Below are positions 28,628-38,508 of a stretch of 64,000 bases of DNA, piece after piece. The translations under genes and the position numbers were made by a program. Source of the stretch: Acinetobacter sp. ANC 4169 (GTDB lineage Bacteria > Pseudomonadota > Gammaproteobacteria > Pseudomonadales > Moraxellaceae); NCBI RefSeq assembly GCF_002135355.1, contig NZ_NEGE01000001.1, positions 121,764 to 185,763 on the forward strand. The letters are read 5' to 3'. Below the pieces are notes generated by a model. It saw only the letters and a list, made by a program, of their open reading frames with translations. It was not told the origin of the DNA and did no database searches. Within the stretch, counting starts at the first letter, position 1, and each line of letters opens with the position of its first letter.

Positions 28628-29319
28628 GAGATTTAATTGTTCAATGGCTGACAGAAATCACGGCGCCTTACTGGAAAAGTTCGCTGTCGATTGATCAATT
28701 TGTGACAGCATTGCAAGAAACCTTTCATATGGTGTTTTTTGCCATGCTGTTTGGTTGTATCTGGGGCTTTATCCAGGCCATCATTTTATTGGTGACCCGT
28801 CCGGCAGGCATTCTGCCAAACCGGGTGATTTATCATGGCTTAAACCCGGTTGTAAATGCGCTGCGTTCCTTGCCCTTTATTATCCTGCTGATTGCCTTTA
28901 TTCCACTGACCAAATTGCTGGTGGGGACATCGATTGGTACATGGGCAGCAATTGTGCCGCTGACCATTTATATTGGTCCTTATATGGGCCGATTGATTGA
29001 AACTTCATTGCTTGAAGTGAATGAAGGCATTATCGAATCGGCACAAGCCATGGGTGCTTCGCCACTGCAAATTATTTTCAAGTTTATTTTGCCTGAAGCA
29101 CGCAGTTCACTGATTTTAAACCTGACCACTGCCACCATCAGCCTGATTGGTGCCACTGCAATGGCGGGTGCGGTCGGTGCCGGTGGTATTGGTGACCTTG
29201 CCATTTCCTATGGTTATCAGCGTTTTGATACCAGTGTGGTGATTTTGACCGTGATTGTACTGTTATTGCTGGTGCAATTTGTACAAACCTTTGGTGAATG
29301 GCTGTCACGATTAAGATAA
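28624..29319 (+). CDS. metI: MetI, methionine ABC transporter permease
   Basis: Inner-membrane permease with about five helices and 231 residues. The EAA coupling motif is visible as SAQAMGASPLQIIFKFILPEA (its first 20 residues mark the contact with MetN). A conserved AMAGAVGAGGIGDLAISYGYQRF segment lies near the end. The 4-nt overlap with metN indicates translational coupling. Confidence 0.95.
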   Translation: MRDLIVQWLTEITAPYWKSSLSIDQFVTALQETFHMVFFAMLFGCIWGFIQAIILLVTRPAGILPNRVIYHGLNPVVNALRSLPFIILLIAFIPLTKLLVGTSIGTWAAIVPLTIYIGPYMGRLIETSLLEVNEGIIESAQAMGASPLQIIFKFILPEARSSLILNLTTATISLIGATAMAGAVGAGGIGDLAISYGYQRFDTSVVILTVIVLLLLVQFVQTFGEWLSRLR

Positions 29320-29329
29320 AAATAAACTT

Positions 29330-29355
29330 AAGCCCTCTTCGGAGGGTTTTATTTT
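29330..29355 (+). terminator. Terminator after metI
   Basis: CCCTC/GAGGG with a TTCG tetraloop followed by TTTTATTTT. It ends the metQNI operon. Confidence 0.85.
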
Positions 29356-29439
29356 AGCTAATAAATAAAAGATTTGAAATTTACGGATTTTTCTAGAAAG
29401 CTTCCTATAGAATCCATCTCGTCATTAGCTATACAGAAT

Positions 29440-29531
29440 GGCGACATGGATGTCGCCCGTTGGCTTGTGATATAGGGATCTATCATCAAGCCAACAAAAG
29501 ATTTTTGTTACTTTTGATCTTTCAAAAGTAA
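29440..29531. repeat. Three-hairpin palindromic element
   Basis: Three back-to-back stems lie in 92 bp. The first is GGCGACA/TGTCGCC with a TGGA loop. The second is GTTGGCTTGTGATA with TATCATCAAGCCAAC, 14 bp with one bulged T. The third is TTACTTTTGA/TCAAAAGTAA with a TCTT loop. It looks like a dispersed REP/MITE-type palindromic element or a structured RNA. No other copy is obvious in this window. Confidence 0.65.
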
Positions 29532-29680
29532 AAGACCATATCTCCCAACTTATACCCAAATGATCAGTTCAAAAAATCAAATCCAAACTTGACCTAAAAG
29601 TTAGCCATTTCCCCACAATTTCAAACTGAAACAATAAATCCCGTGCTAAACTATCCAGTGGTTTTTGCAGGGACTCATTT

Positions 29681-32600
29681 ATGCACTTTGTTCATCTTGG
29701 TATTCATACAGAATTTTCAATTACAGAATCGATCGTACGTATACCTGACTTAGTCAAAGCTGCAGCAAATGAAGAGATGCCTGCCCTCGCATTAACAGAT
29801 TTATCCAATCTGCATGCCGCAGTAAAATTTTATAAAAAATGTCTCGATAAAGGCATTAAACCCATTTTAGGTTCAGAAATCCGCCTGAATGATGCTGAAC
29901 ATCGCGTGACATTGTTGTCCATGACCAATAAAGGCTGGCGCAGTCTGACCGAACTGGTTTCTGAAGGTTTTATTTCAGGTCAGCAACTCGATATTCCTTG
30001 TGTGCAAAAAGACTGGATTTTAGATCAGCATCAAGACCTGATTGTGCTATTGGGCATGCAATCTGATGTCGGCAAAATGCTGATCACATCAAATCCAGAT
30101 AAGGCTGAACCCCTTCTTCAGGAATGGATTGAAAAATTTGGCAATCGGGTTTATTTGGCTTTGACTCGCACCAACCGCCCTGATGAAGATGCCTTTATCG
30201 AAGAAGCCGTCAAACTTGCAAAAAAATACAATATTGGCGTGGTTGCACATAATGATGTGCACTTTGTTACACGTGATGATTTTGAAGCCCACGAAGCACG
30301 GGTCTGTATTGCTGATGGTTATGTATTAGGGGATAACCGCCGTCCTAAAACCTATAGCCCTGAACAGTACTTTAAAACCGCTGTGGAAATGACTGAACTA
30401 TTTTCAGATATTCCGACAGCCATTGAAAATACCTACCACATTGCCAAGCGTTGTAATGTGACTTTACGCTTAGGCTTTAATGACTTGCCGGATTACCCGA
30501 TTCCGGAAGGCCATACCATTGATACCTATTTTGCCCATTTGTCCGAAGAAGGTCTGGAAGAACGACTTAACTTTCTTTATCCACCTGAAAAGCGCGATGA
30601 AGACTGGCCAGAAATTCGTAAACCCTATGACGAACGTTTAGCCTTTGAAGTGAAGATTATTCTCGACATGGGTTTCCCAGGTTACTTCCTGATCGTGATG
30701 GACTTCATTCAATGGTCAAAAGGTAACGGCGTACCTGTGGGTCCGGGTCGTGGTTCGGGTGCAGGTTCACTGGTGGCCTATAGCTTAAAGATTACCGATC
30801 TTGATCCCCTGCGTTATGACCTGCTGTTCGAACGTTTCTTGAACCCGGAACGTGTGTCGATGCCCGACTTTGACGTCGATTTCTGTATTGCCGGTCGTGA
30901 CCGTGTGATCGAATATGTGGCTCGTACTTATGGTCACGATGCGGTATCGCAAATTGCAACCTTCGGTACCATGGCTGCTAAAGGTGCAATCCGTGACGTT
31001 GCACGTGTCCTGGGTAAATCCTATGGTTTGGCTGACCGTATTTCTAAAATGATTCCAACCAAGCCATTAGGTTTGAGTCTGGAAGAATCGATAGAAGCCG
31101 AGCCACAACTGAAAGATATTGTCACCAATCCATCCAATCCTGACAACGATGATGCCGCTGAAATTTGGGAAATGGCCCTGAAACTTGAAGGCATTACCCG
31201 TAATACCGGTAAACATGCCGGTGGTGTGGTTATTGCACCAACTAAGCTGACCGACTATTCAGCAGTCATGTGTGATGCCGATGGTACAGGACGTGTAGCA
31301 CAGTTCGATAAAGACGACGTTGAATCGGCCGGTCTGGTCAAATTCGACTTCTTGGGCCTGCGTAACCTGACCGTAATTGAAGATGCGATTCAGCACATCA
31401 ATGCACGTGCTGATATCAAAGATCCGGTGAATATTTCTTATATTCCGCTGGATGATAAAGCGGCTTATGATATTTTCGCATCTGCTAATACCACTGCGGT
31501 ATTCCAGTTTGAATCCGTGGGCATGAAAAAAATGCTCAAGGAAGCGCGCCCAAGTAAGTTTGAAGAAATTATCGCGTTCGTATCCTTGTACCGACCGGGT
31601 CCAATGGATCTTATTCCTGACTTTATCCATCGTATGCATGGCGGTGAGTTTGAATATTTACATCCACTGTTAGAAGGTGTACTAGAGCCAACTTACGGCA
31701 TTATGGTGTATCAGGAACAGGTTATGCAGGCTGCGCAGTTCTGTGCGGGTTATAGCCTCGGCGGTGCGGATTTACTGCGCCGTGCCATGGGTAAGAAAAA
31801 ACCTGAAGAAATGGTCAAACAACGCCAAATCTTTATTAAGGGTGCTGCTGAAAAAGATATTGACGAAGCGACTGCCAACCATATCTTCGACTATATGGAA
31901 AAATTCGCCGGCTATGGTTTTAACAAATCACATGCCGCGGCCTATGCCCTGGTTGCCTATCAAACCGCCTGGTTAAAAGCGCATTATCCGGCTGAATTTA
32001 TGGCAGCGGTCATGACTTCAGAAATGCAGAATACCGACAACGTGGTGTTCCTGATTGATGACTGTCGTCATAACAATCTGGAAGTGCTTCCACCTTCGGT
32101 GAACATGTCGATCTATCAATTCCATGCCAGTAGCGAAAAAACCATTGTCTATGGTTTGGGTGCGATCAAAGGCGTGGGTGAAGCGGCAATGCAGTCGGTC
32201 ATTGAATCGCGTGTCAGTGACGGCCCATATAAAGACTTATTTGACTTCTGCCACCGGGTCGATTTAAAGAAAATCAATAAACGCACCCTCGAAGCGCTGA
32301 TTCGTGCAGGTGCTATGGATTGTTTGGGGATTGAACGTGCAGATTTAATGGCACAGCTCCCTGAAGCGGTACAAGCAGCTGAACAGGCACGCTCGAACCG
32401 TGAAACCGGTATTATGGACCTGTTTGGTGAAGTTGAAGAAGTTCAACGCAAACCATCAAAACCGGTGAAACCGTGGTCTGATGAAGTCCGCCTCAAAGGT
32501 GAAAAAGATACTTTAGGCCTGTATTTAACTGGCCACCCGATTGATGTGTATCGTCCGGAACTCAAATCTTTTATTCCGGTCCGCATTAATGAACTCACCC

Positions 32601-33250
32601 CGACCCGTCGTGGCGTGACCACCGTATTTGCCGGTCTGGTGGTGGATATTGCCAACTTCCCGAACCGCATGATGGTGACTCTGGATGATGGTACGGCACG
32701 GATTGAAGTGTCAGCCAACCATGAACGGTTCCAGCGTTTTAAAGACATTATTCAAAATGAAAAAGTAGTAGTGATTGAAGGCGAAATTTATGAGCGCGAA
32801 GGTTTTGACCGTCCTATGGGACGCTTGACCAAAGCCTTTAGCCTGAATGAAATCCGTCAAAAACGTGCCAACAGCATTCAGATCAAGCTGAACCCGGAAC
32901 ATCTTACTGCTTCACTAAGTCAGGATTTACGCAAGATTTTAACGCCATTCTGCAATGTCGACATGTGTAATCATATCCCGATGCAATTACAGATTGATTA
33001 TGCTTATGCTTCAGCAGACATCCATTTAGGCTTGAACTGGAATGTGGCGCCTTTGGATGAACTGCTAGCGAAATTGCGTGACTATTTTGGCAAAGACGTG
33101 ATTCACATTGAATATCAGGTTAAATCCAAAGCAGCGAAAGCCGTCAGTTACGAGCAGGCCAAGCCTGCCAATGTCCCGCCGCCTCCAGCCAATGTGAGCA
33201 TGGATGATGCGATGGACATGTATCAGGCTGAAGCCAGTCAATATTCTTAA
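29681..33250 (+). CDS. dnaE: DnaE, DNA polymerase III alpha subunit
   Basis: Catalytic subunit of the replicative polymerase. An N-terminal PHP domain (FVHLGIHTEFSITESIV; about residues 1-270) is followed by the C-family polymerase core with GPGRGSGAGSLVAYSL and the catalytic acidic motif PDFDVDFC. Then come YRPGPMD, the FNKSHAAAYALVAYQTAWLKAHYPAEF segment (split here), a helix-hairpin-helix region and a C-terminal OB fold (near TVFAGLVVDIANFPNRMM). The 1189-residue length is slightly above the 1160 of E. coli. AGGGA lies about 9 nt upstream of the ATG. Confidence 0.97.
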   Translation: MHFVHLGIHTEFSITESIVRIPDLVKAAANEEMPALALTDLSNLHAAVKFYKKCLDKGIKPILGSEIRLNDAEHRVTLLSMTNKGWRSLTELVSEGFISGQQLDIPCVQKDWILDQHQDLIVLLGMQSDVGKMLITSNPDKAEPLLQEWIEKFGNRVYLALTRTNRPDEDAFIEEAVKLAKKYNIGVVAHNDVHFVTRDDFEAHEARVCIADGYVLGDNRRPKTYSPEQYFKTAVEMTELFSDIPTAIENTYHIAKRCNVTLRLGFNDLPDYPIPEGHTIDTYFAHLSEEGLEERLNFLYPPEKRDEDWPEIRKPYDERLAFEVKIILDMGFPGYFLIVMDFIQWSKGNGVPVGPGRGSGAGSLVAYSLKITDLDPLRYDLLFERFLNPERVSMPDFDVDFCIAGRDRVIEYVARTYGHDAVSQIATFGTMAAKGAIRDVARVLGKSYGLADRISKMIPTKPLGLSLEESIEAEPQLKDIVTNPSNPDNDDAAEIWEMALKLEGITRNTGKHAGGVVIAPTKLTDYSAVMCDADGTGRVAQFDKDDVESAGLVKFDFLGLRNLTVIEDAIQHINARADIKDPVNISYIPLDDKAAYDIFASANTTAVFQFESVGMKKMLKEARPSKFEEIIAFVSLYRPGPMDLIPDFIHRMHGGEFEYLHPLLEGVLEPTYGIMVYQEQVMQAAQFCAGYSLGGADLLRRAMGKKKPEEMVKQRQIFIKGAAEKDIDEATANHIFDYMEKFAGYGFNKSHAAAYALVAYQTAWLKAHYPAEFMAAVMTSEMQNTDNVVFLIDDCRHNNLEVLPPSVNMSIYQFHASSEKTIVYGLGAIKGVGEAAMQSVIESRVSDGPYKDLFDFCHRVDLKKINKRTLEALIRAGAMDCLGIERADLMAQLPEAVQAAEQARSNRETGIMDLFGEVEEVQRKPSKPVKPWSDEVRLKGEKDTLGLYLTGHPIDVYRPELKSFIPVRINELTPTRRGVTTVFAGLVVDIANFPNRMMVTLDDGTARIEVSANHERFQRFKDIIQNEKVVVIEGEIYEREGFDRPMGRLTKAFSLNEIRQKRANSIQIKLNPEHLTASLSQDLRKILTPFCNVDMCNHIPMQLQIDYAYASADIHLGLNWNVAPLDELLAKLRDYFGKDVIHIEYQVKSKAAKAVSYEQAKPANVPPPPANVSMDDAMDMYQAEASQYS

Positions 33251-33283
33251 TTTTTAAATCTTTAAATTCAAATCGGACACATT

Positions 33284-34141
33284 ATGAGTCAAGTTGACAA
33301 TGCTGTGGTTTCCGCACATCTCTCCCATGTGCGTATTGTCATGGTCAATACTACCTTACCCGCCAATATTGGTAGCGCATTACGTGCAATGAAAACCATG
33401 GGCCTATCCAAGCTGGTACTGGTTGAACCTAAAACCTATCCGCATCCGGATATTGATGCCTTGGCCGCAGGTGCAGCAGATCTGATTGAACAGATTGAAA
33501 TTGTACCGACTTTAGAAGAAGCGATTAAAGATTGCCATCTGGTCTTTGGAACCAGTGCGCGTAGCCGTACCATTCCCTGGCCTTTACTGGATGCCCGACC
33601 TGCTGCGGAAAAATCATTGCAGGCAGTGGTACAAGACAAACAGGAAATTGCGGTGATTTTTGGCCGTGAAGACCGCGGCTTGACCAATGAAGAACTGGCA
33701 ATGGCCAATTATCACGTCACCATTCCAGTGAACAGTGATTACGGCGTACTCAATGTTGCGCAAGCCATTCAAGTGATTTGCTATGAAATGCGTATGGCAG
33801 CGATGGCGTTGACTGAGCAGAAGGAAGATCCTAAAGCAACTATGCACGTGACTGACAGTATCGACATGCAATGGGACGAACCCCTGGTCACCCATGCGCA
33901 AATGGAACAGTTTTACCCGCATATTGAAAAAATGCTGGCCGAAATTGAATTTTTGGACCCGAAAAACCCACGATTATTGCCTTTACGCTTGCGCCGATTA
34001 TTTGGACGTATACAATTAGATCGTATGGAATATCATTTACTTCGTGGCATATTCAGCCGTGTACAGGCGTTAAATAACGGTACATGGAAAAAATCTACAA
34101 ACAAAACAACCGATTCTTCAGAGGATCAATCTAATGCTTAA
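33284..34141 (+). CDS. trmJ: TrmJ, tRNA (cytidine/uridine-2'-O)-methyltransferase
   Basis: SPOUT-superfamily methyltransferase that 2'-O-methylates position 32 of several tRNAs. SPOUT motifs are visible: [52 protein letters not shown] and the knot motif [22 protein letters not shown]. At 285 residues it is longer than the usual ~245; the extra length is a helical C-terminus. It overlaps cysE by 8 nt, so the two are coupled. Confidence 0.93.
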   Translation: MSQVDNAVVSAHLSHVRIVMVNTTLPANIGSALRAMKTMGLSKLVLVEPKTYPHPDIDALAAGAADLIEQIEIVPTLEEAIKDCHLVFGTSARSRTIPWPLLDARPAAEKSLQAVVQDKQEIAVIFGREDRGLTNEELAMANYHVTIPVNSDYGVLNVAQAIQVICYEMRMAAMALTEQKEDPKATMHVTDSIDMQWDEPLVTHAQMEQFYPHIEKMLAEIEFLDPKNPRLLPLRLRRLFGRIQLDRMEYHLLRGIFSRVQALNNGTWKKSTNKTTDSSEDQSNA

Positions 34142-34943
34142 GCAGCTCAAAGAAGATATACAAGCTGTATTCGCGCGCGATCCTGCAGCTCGAAACACTT
34201 TAGAAGTTCTTACCACTTATCCTGGCATACACGCACTGATTATGCACCGTGTTGCTCATGAACTTTGGCAAAAAGAGTGTAAAGGCTCGGCTCGCCTGCT
34301 GTCTTCTTTTAGCCGCTTTGCCACAGGCATTGAAATTCACCCGGGTGCGAAAATTGGCCGCCGCTTTTTTATCGATCATGGCATGGGTGTAGTCATTGGT
34401 GAAACTGCCGAAATTGGTGATGATGTCACCCTGTATCACGGCGTAACGCTTGGTGGCACCACATGGAATAAAGGCAAGCGCCATCCGACTTTGGAAGATG
34501 GCGTAGTCGTAGGTGCTGGAGCAAAAATCCTTGGCCCATTTACCGTCGGTAAAAATGCCAAAGTCGGTTCCAATGCCGTAGTGACCAAGGCAGTTCCCCC
34601 CAATACCACAGCCGTAGGCAATCCAGCACGTTTTATTACCAAAGACCAGCCTAAAGATGCAGAAGAAGCGCGTCGTCGTGATTATGCAGAAAGTATTGGT
34701 TTCCAGCCTTATGCAGCAACACCGGATCAGTCCGACCCGATTCTGGATGGCATGCGTATTTTATTGGATCGTATCCAACTGAATGAAAAACGCATGAATA
34801 CTTTATGCCAGCGTTTATCTTTGCTTGATCCGACTTTTAAAAAGCAGCAGCAAAATGAACAGCCCTTCAGTGTTGAAGAACTTAAAATCATTGAAGATGT
34901 GCGCCGCGAATGTGAAGCACAAAGCAGTCAATCTAAAGCTTAA
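34134..34943 (+). CDS. cysE: CysE, serine O-acetyltransferase
   Basis: Left-handed beta-helix acetyltransferase that makes O-acetylserine from serine and acetyl-CoA, the first committed step of cysteine synthesis. The N-terminal helical part (to about residue 60) is followed by hexapeptide repeats with active-site motifs [16 protein letters not shown] and [18 protein letters not shown] closes the helix. The C-terminal extension of about 80 residues is longer than in minimal SATs. In many bacteria cysE pairs with trmJ-like genes or iscR. Family assignment is secure. Confidence 0.94.
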   Translation: MLKQLKEDIQAVFARDPAARNTLEVLTTYPGIHALIMHRVAHELWQKECKGSARLLSSFSRFATGIEIHPGAKIGRRFFIDHGMGVVIGETAEIGDDVTLYHGVTLGGTTWNKGKRHPTLEDGVVVGAGAKILGPFTVGKNAKVGSNAVVTKAVPPNTTAVGNPARFITKDQPKDAEEARRRDYAESIGFQPYAATPDQSDPILDGMRILLDRIQLNEKRMNTLCQRLSLLDPTFKKQQQNEQPFSVEELKIIEDVRRECEAQSSQSKA

Positions 34944-34976
34944 CCAGCTGATCTGAATCTTAACAAGCGCTTACTT

Positions 34977-35014
34977 GTATGTTCCTGAGCATTTTTTTAG
35001 ACTGAGGAACATAC
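34977..35014 (+). promoter_or_regulatory. Hairpin covering the Shine-Dalgarno of the next gene
   Basis: A perfect 10-bp inverted repeat GTATGTTCCT/AGGAACATAC with an 18-nt loop. Its 3' arm contains the AGGA that serves the ATG at 35018, so folding would hide the ribosome binding site. The T-run lies in the loop, not after the stem, so it is not an ordinary terminator. Confidence 0.55.
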
Positions 35015-35017
35015 CGA

Positions 35018-35968
35018 ATGACCAATTTAAAATTAAATGAATGGATGATCTATATGACTCTTAAGCCTTTGGCATGTACCTTAATTGCTGTTTCTTTACT
35101 TTCGGCGTGTAGCTCGACACCAACAAAAGATAAAAATTCGAATTCCCCTATTGTTTTCACTGAACCTGAATTGACCGCTCCGTTCTATGCATTGAATCCA
35201 TTTAACTATGATGCGCCTCCTCCATTTGAAATTGCATTACAAAAAGCTGCTGCACAGCCTGTAACAAAAATGGAAGTGAACTCACCAAGTGATCCGTCGA
35301 AAAAAGTAACCCTTGATGTCAACAAGCTGATCATTCCAACAGTAAACAGCAATCAACGTAATGTAAAATATGCGGTTATTGCCGGTGATAATGAATTTGA
35401 TGTGACTGAAATTGATGACTTCTTGCAGTTGGTCGAAGGCAAGGCACGCCATTACCCGCCTCGTTTCACTGAGCGTCAGGAGCGTAAAGGCTTTGAAGCC
35501 AAACTCAAACAAGTGACTCAGCAGCTGGATACCTTGGCTTCTAAAGACAATGCCTCTTTTGATGTGTTGATTCGTGCATTTAAAGCCAGCGTGATGGCCC
35601 GTAACCTGGACTTGGGTTCAGTCTATACCACCAAATCTTTAACCTATGCACAGCGTATTTTAAGAATCAACACCGATGACGCCGAAGCAAACTTCTGGTT
35701 TGGTTTTGGTTTATCTGAAGGTGGTGGTCAACGTGAAGCCATTCCTTATTTAGATAAAGCCATGAAAGCGGGTGTGCAGGAAGCTTATCTGTGTGCGGCA
35801 AATAACTACATTGCCATGGAACAAAAGAAAAATGCGATTCAGGTGCTGAAAAATTACAAAGTGAAATATCCGCAGGAAGCTGAAGTGGCTGACCGTTTAA
35901 TCACTGAAATTGAGAAGCAAGGTCGCTGGAATGTATGGCAAGTGCTGAATCCAGCTAAAGCCCCATAA
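35018..35968 (+). CDS. TPR-like lipoprotein of unknown function
   Basis: A 316-residue lipoprotein. The hydrophobic segment LACTLIAVSLLSAC ends in the lipobox LSAC. The mature N-terminus is Ser/Thr/Lys-rich. The C-terminal third resembles tetratricopeptide helices (ANFWFGFGLSEGGGQREAIPYL, AYLCAANNYIAMEQKKNAIQ, with KYPQEAEVADRL). AGGA lies 9 nt before the first ATG; a start 12 codons later (MTLKPLACT) would give a more standard signal peptide and cannot be excluded. A TPR lipoprotein often scaffolds envelope complexes, but no partner is indicated. Confidence 0.8.
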   Translation: MTNLKLNEWMIYMTLKPLACTLIAVSLLSACSSTPTKDKNSNSPIVFTEPELTAPFYALNPFNYDAPPPFEIALQKAAAQPVTKMEVNSPSDPSKKVTLDVNKLIIPTVNSNQRNVKYAVIAGDNEFDVTEIDDFLQLVEGKARHYPPRFTERQERKGFEAKLKQVTQQLDTLASKDNASFDVLIRAFKASVMARNLDLGSVYTTKSLTYAQRILRINTDDAEANFWFGFGLSEGGGQREAIPYLDKAMKAGVQEAYLCAANNYIAMEQKKNAIQVLKNYKVKYPQEAEVADRLITEIEKQGRWNVWQVLNPAKAP

Positions 35969-35993
35969 TTTTTAACGCTTAAATGAGCATTTC

Positions 35994-36024
35994 AAATAGG
36001 CCGTTCAGTACGGCCTATTTTTTA
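35994..36024 (+). terminator. Terminator after the TPR lipoprotein gene
   Basis: The stem AAATAGGCCGT/ACGGCCTATTT with loop TCAGT is followed by a T-run. Confidence 0.88.
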
Positions 36025-36099
36025 TGTGCATGAATTGAAAATTAGAAGAATTATCGTATGATAAGGAAAAATTCAAACAATACTTAGTTGACAATCTTT

Positions 36100-38109
36100 A
36101 TGCCAAAACAAATATATAAAGTTTTATTTGCTTCGCTGCTGAGTAGTTACCTGCTTACAGGTTGTCAAATTGTCAGTGTTAAAAACCAGGCCATCAATGT
36201 CTCGATTGCCAATGAACGTGACAGCATTTTAACCCGCAATAAATTGAGTGAAGCCAGCTTAAATGTACTGTCTATGACCGGTCGTGAAGCTAAAATTTGT
36301 TCCGACCAGCCCGACCAGTGTATTCAGGAACTGCAACAAATTCCGCAAATTCAAGATGAACAACTGCTCTCTACAGCAAGTGAAATCTATTTAGCCAAAG
36401 CCTTAACGTTCGAAAAATCAACCGATTGCAAAGTCGGCATATTAAGCAGCACCCGTTCTGAAGAAAAACAAAAACTGCAGCAAGACACCTATGAGCAATG
36501 TTTGGACCAGCAACTGTATATGCTGGATCGAAGCATTCGCTATAGCTATGCCTATATGTTTAAAACCAAACGCGAACCCCAAGGCCGTATTTTTGATAAC
36601 CGGCAGGTCCAGATTCGTGACTTTTATAATTTGGCCTTGGCCAAACTGGTTTCAGCTTATGGCTTACGCTACAAACCCACGACTGTAGAACCGCAAATTA
36701 AAGTCGGTAAAAGCATTTACAGTATTAACTTCGATTATTACCCACAATTAAAAGATCAAAAAATTGAACAATTGCTTTCCAGTTATAATCTGAATTTTTC
36801 AGGCTTACGCTCCATTAACCGGCGCGATGGTTTTGGCTCTGAATTTGTTTTAGTTTTACCGCAAGTCAAAGAGGATATCGGTGAATCTAAACATCCCTAT
36901 ATTATCGACCCGATAAATTTTAGTTACAAAAATGGCATTAATCCAAATATTCATCAAGCGCGCTATTTGGCAGCTACACTGACTGCACAGCCTAAATCGG
37001 CAACCAATGTCAAAGATATTTTAAATAATGCAGAGTTTGAACTTAAAGCCTTTGACCCTTATAAATATGAACAGGTCAATGTAGGCGGCAAAAACTACCC
37101 GCTGGCTGCCAACTTCTCTACCCCCTATGGTTTATGGCTGGCGCAAAACAATCTGGGCAAAGCAGCATATTTGACCCTGATCGATCGCGATGAACATCTC
37201 ACCATGCCGCATTTATACATGCTTGAACCGTATAACCCGAATAAAAAAGTGATTGTACTGGTGCATGGTCTGGCCAGCAGCCCGGAAGCCTGGATTCGTC
37301 TGACCAACGATATTATGGGGGATACGGTACTGCGGGAAAACTTCCAGGTCTGGCAGGTGTTTTATTCTACCAATATGCCGATTATTGAAAGCCGCTTTCA
37401 GATTTATGCCCTGCTCACTCAAGCCTTTGCCCAGGTCGATGCCAAAGCTACAGCCAAAAAAGACGCTGTATTGGTAGGGCATAGTATGGGTGGCATTATT
37501 GCCCGTCTTTTGGTCAGTGATGCCGATACCACCAAAAAAGCATTATCGATGATGAATAATCGGCAATTAAATAAATATCAAAAATTACCTATTGTTTCAC
37601 AGCGTTTGGTGATGAAAGATATTCCTAATTTCTCTCGCGCCATTTTCCTCGCAAGCCCCCACAAAGGAACCGATTACGCCGATCGCTGGTTTACCAGGGC
37701 AGCGCGTAAAATCATCCGCATTCCTGGCGCATTTCTCTCTGCAATTAGCGATAGCATACAAAGTCAGGATCTGGATTTTAAAGACTTGTTGCAGCAGATT
37801 GATCATGGTCTGATCCAAAACGGCCCCAGTGATTTAAGTCATCAATCGAAATTTATGGAACTCACCAAAGATATTCAACCCCGTAAAGGCCTGGTGTTCC
37901 ACTCCATTATCGGCAATGCGACGACAAGCGATGATCCCAATATCATTACTGATGATGTGGTGCCCTATAGAAGCGCGCATTTAGATGGTGCTGCTTCGGA
38001 AAAAATCATCAAGGGTGGACATTCGATTCAGGAAACGCCAGAAGCGGTTTTAGAACTGCGTCGAATATTACGCCTGCATCTGACCCAATTGGGCCTGCAT
38101 CAACCTTAA
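36100..38109 (+). CDS. Lipase-like alpha/beta-hydrolase lipoprotein
   Basis: A 669-residue lipoprotein: signal peptide with lipobox LLTGC near residue 22. A large N-terminal region (about residues 25-370), with YSYAYMFKTKREPQGRIFDNR and a beta-rich part, precedes an alpha/beta-hydrolase domain. Catalytic features are the oxyanion motif VHGLASSPEAW (His389-Gly390), the nucleophile elbow GHSMGG with Ser462, acidic residues DDVVPYRSAH (Asp618/619) and His641 in GGHSIQE. It is likely an envelope-anchored esterase or lipase; the substrate is unknown. I use the ATG at MPKQIYK; an upstream TTG would add four residues. Confidence 0.82.
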   Translation: MPKQIYKVLFASLLSSYLLTGCQIVSVKNQAINVSIANERDSILTRNKLSEASLNVLSMTGREAKICSDQPDQCIQELQQIPQIQDEQLLSTASEIYLAKALTFEKSTDCKVGILSSTRSEEKQKLQQDTYEQCLDQQLYMLDRSIRYSYAYMFKTKREPQGRIFDNRQVQIRDFYNLALAKLVSAYGLRYKPTTVEPQIKVGKSIYSINFDYYPQLKDQKIEQLLSSYNLNFSGLRSINRRDGFGSEFVLVLPQVKEDIGESKHPYIIDPINFSYKNGINPNIHQARYLAATLTAQPKSATNVKDILNNAEFELKAFDPYKYEQVNVGGKNYPLAANFSTPYGLWLAQNNLGKAAYLTLIDRDEHLTMPHLYMLEPYNPNKKVIVLVHGLASSPEAWIRLTNDIMGDTVLRENFQVWQVFYSTNMPIIESRFQIYALLTQAFAQVDAKATAKKDAVLVGHSMGGIIARLLVSDADTTKKALSMMNNRQLNKYQKLPIVSQRLVMKDIPNFSRAIFLASPHKGTDYADRWFTRAARKIIRIPGAFLSAISDSIQSQDLDFKDLLQQIDHGLIQNGPSDLSHQSKFMELTKDIQPRKGLVFHSIIGNATTSDDPNIITDDVVPYRSAHLDGAASEKIIKGGHSIQETPEAVLELRRILRLHLTQLGLHQP

Positions 38110-38508
38110 TGTCCATTGAAACCTCAATAAAAGATCGACCGGCAAAGTCATGAAAAGTGAACTTTGCCGGTCAATCGGCTCAGAATGAGCAGATTGAATC
38201 GTTACAACCCATCTTTGCTTCACGCTAAAACATTCCCACTTTGCTTTTGCATCACAGCAGAGCTGCTGTTTTTCTATTTTTTACCCATTTACTGCAAAGC
38301 ATTTTTCGCAATTCATGCAAATTTGATAAGATGTCTGGGCAGATGAGACTCAGTTTTTTTCTAGATCGGGTTGGCTTGAAAATGACAACAATAGCAGTGC
38401 CAAAGTCTAGGATTTAACTGGCAGAGATTTATGCATAAATTTGAAATTGGTGAGACAGCCAAGTTTTAACGATTTAAATGTATTCAAATATTTAAGGATT
38501 TTACCTCA
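38110..38508. other. Non-coding region between the lipase gene and mutS
   Basis: About 400 bp. A perfect 12-bp inverted repeat GACCGGCAAAGT/ACTTTGCCGGTC (38137-38172, 12-nt loop) follows the lipase gene but lacks a T-tract. A 60-codon open frame in the middle has no ribosome binding site and looks fortuitous. The rest should hold the mutS promoter; I cannot point to a clear consensus. Confidence 0.5.

Larger units (their letters stand above)
29320..29680. other. metI-dnaE intergenic region with structured element
   Basis: It holds the metI terminator, a run of three adjacent hairpins (29440-29531) and then about 150 bp that should contain the dnaE promoter and the AGGGA ribosome binding site. 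I see no gene. Confidence 0.6.

Noticed and set aside
31259..31639. 126-codon antisense open frame in dnaE
   Set aside because: Shadow of the conserved polymerase core; no ribosome binding site.
38164..38346. 60-codon plus-strand open frame before mutS
   Set aside because: No ribosome binding site, unusual composition (many Cys/Phe/Leu) and overlap with an inverted repeat; looks fortuitous.
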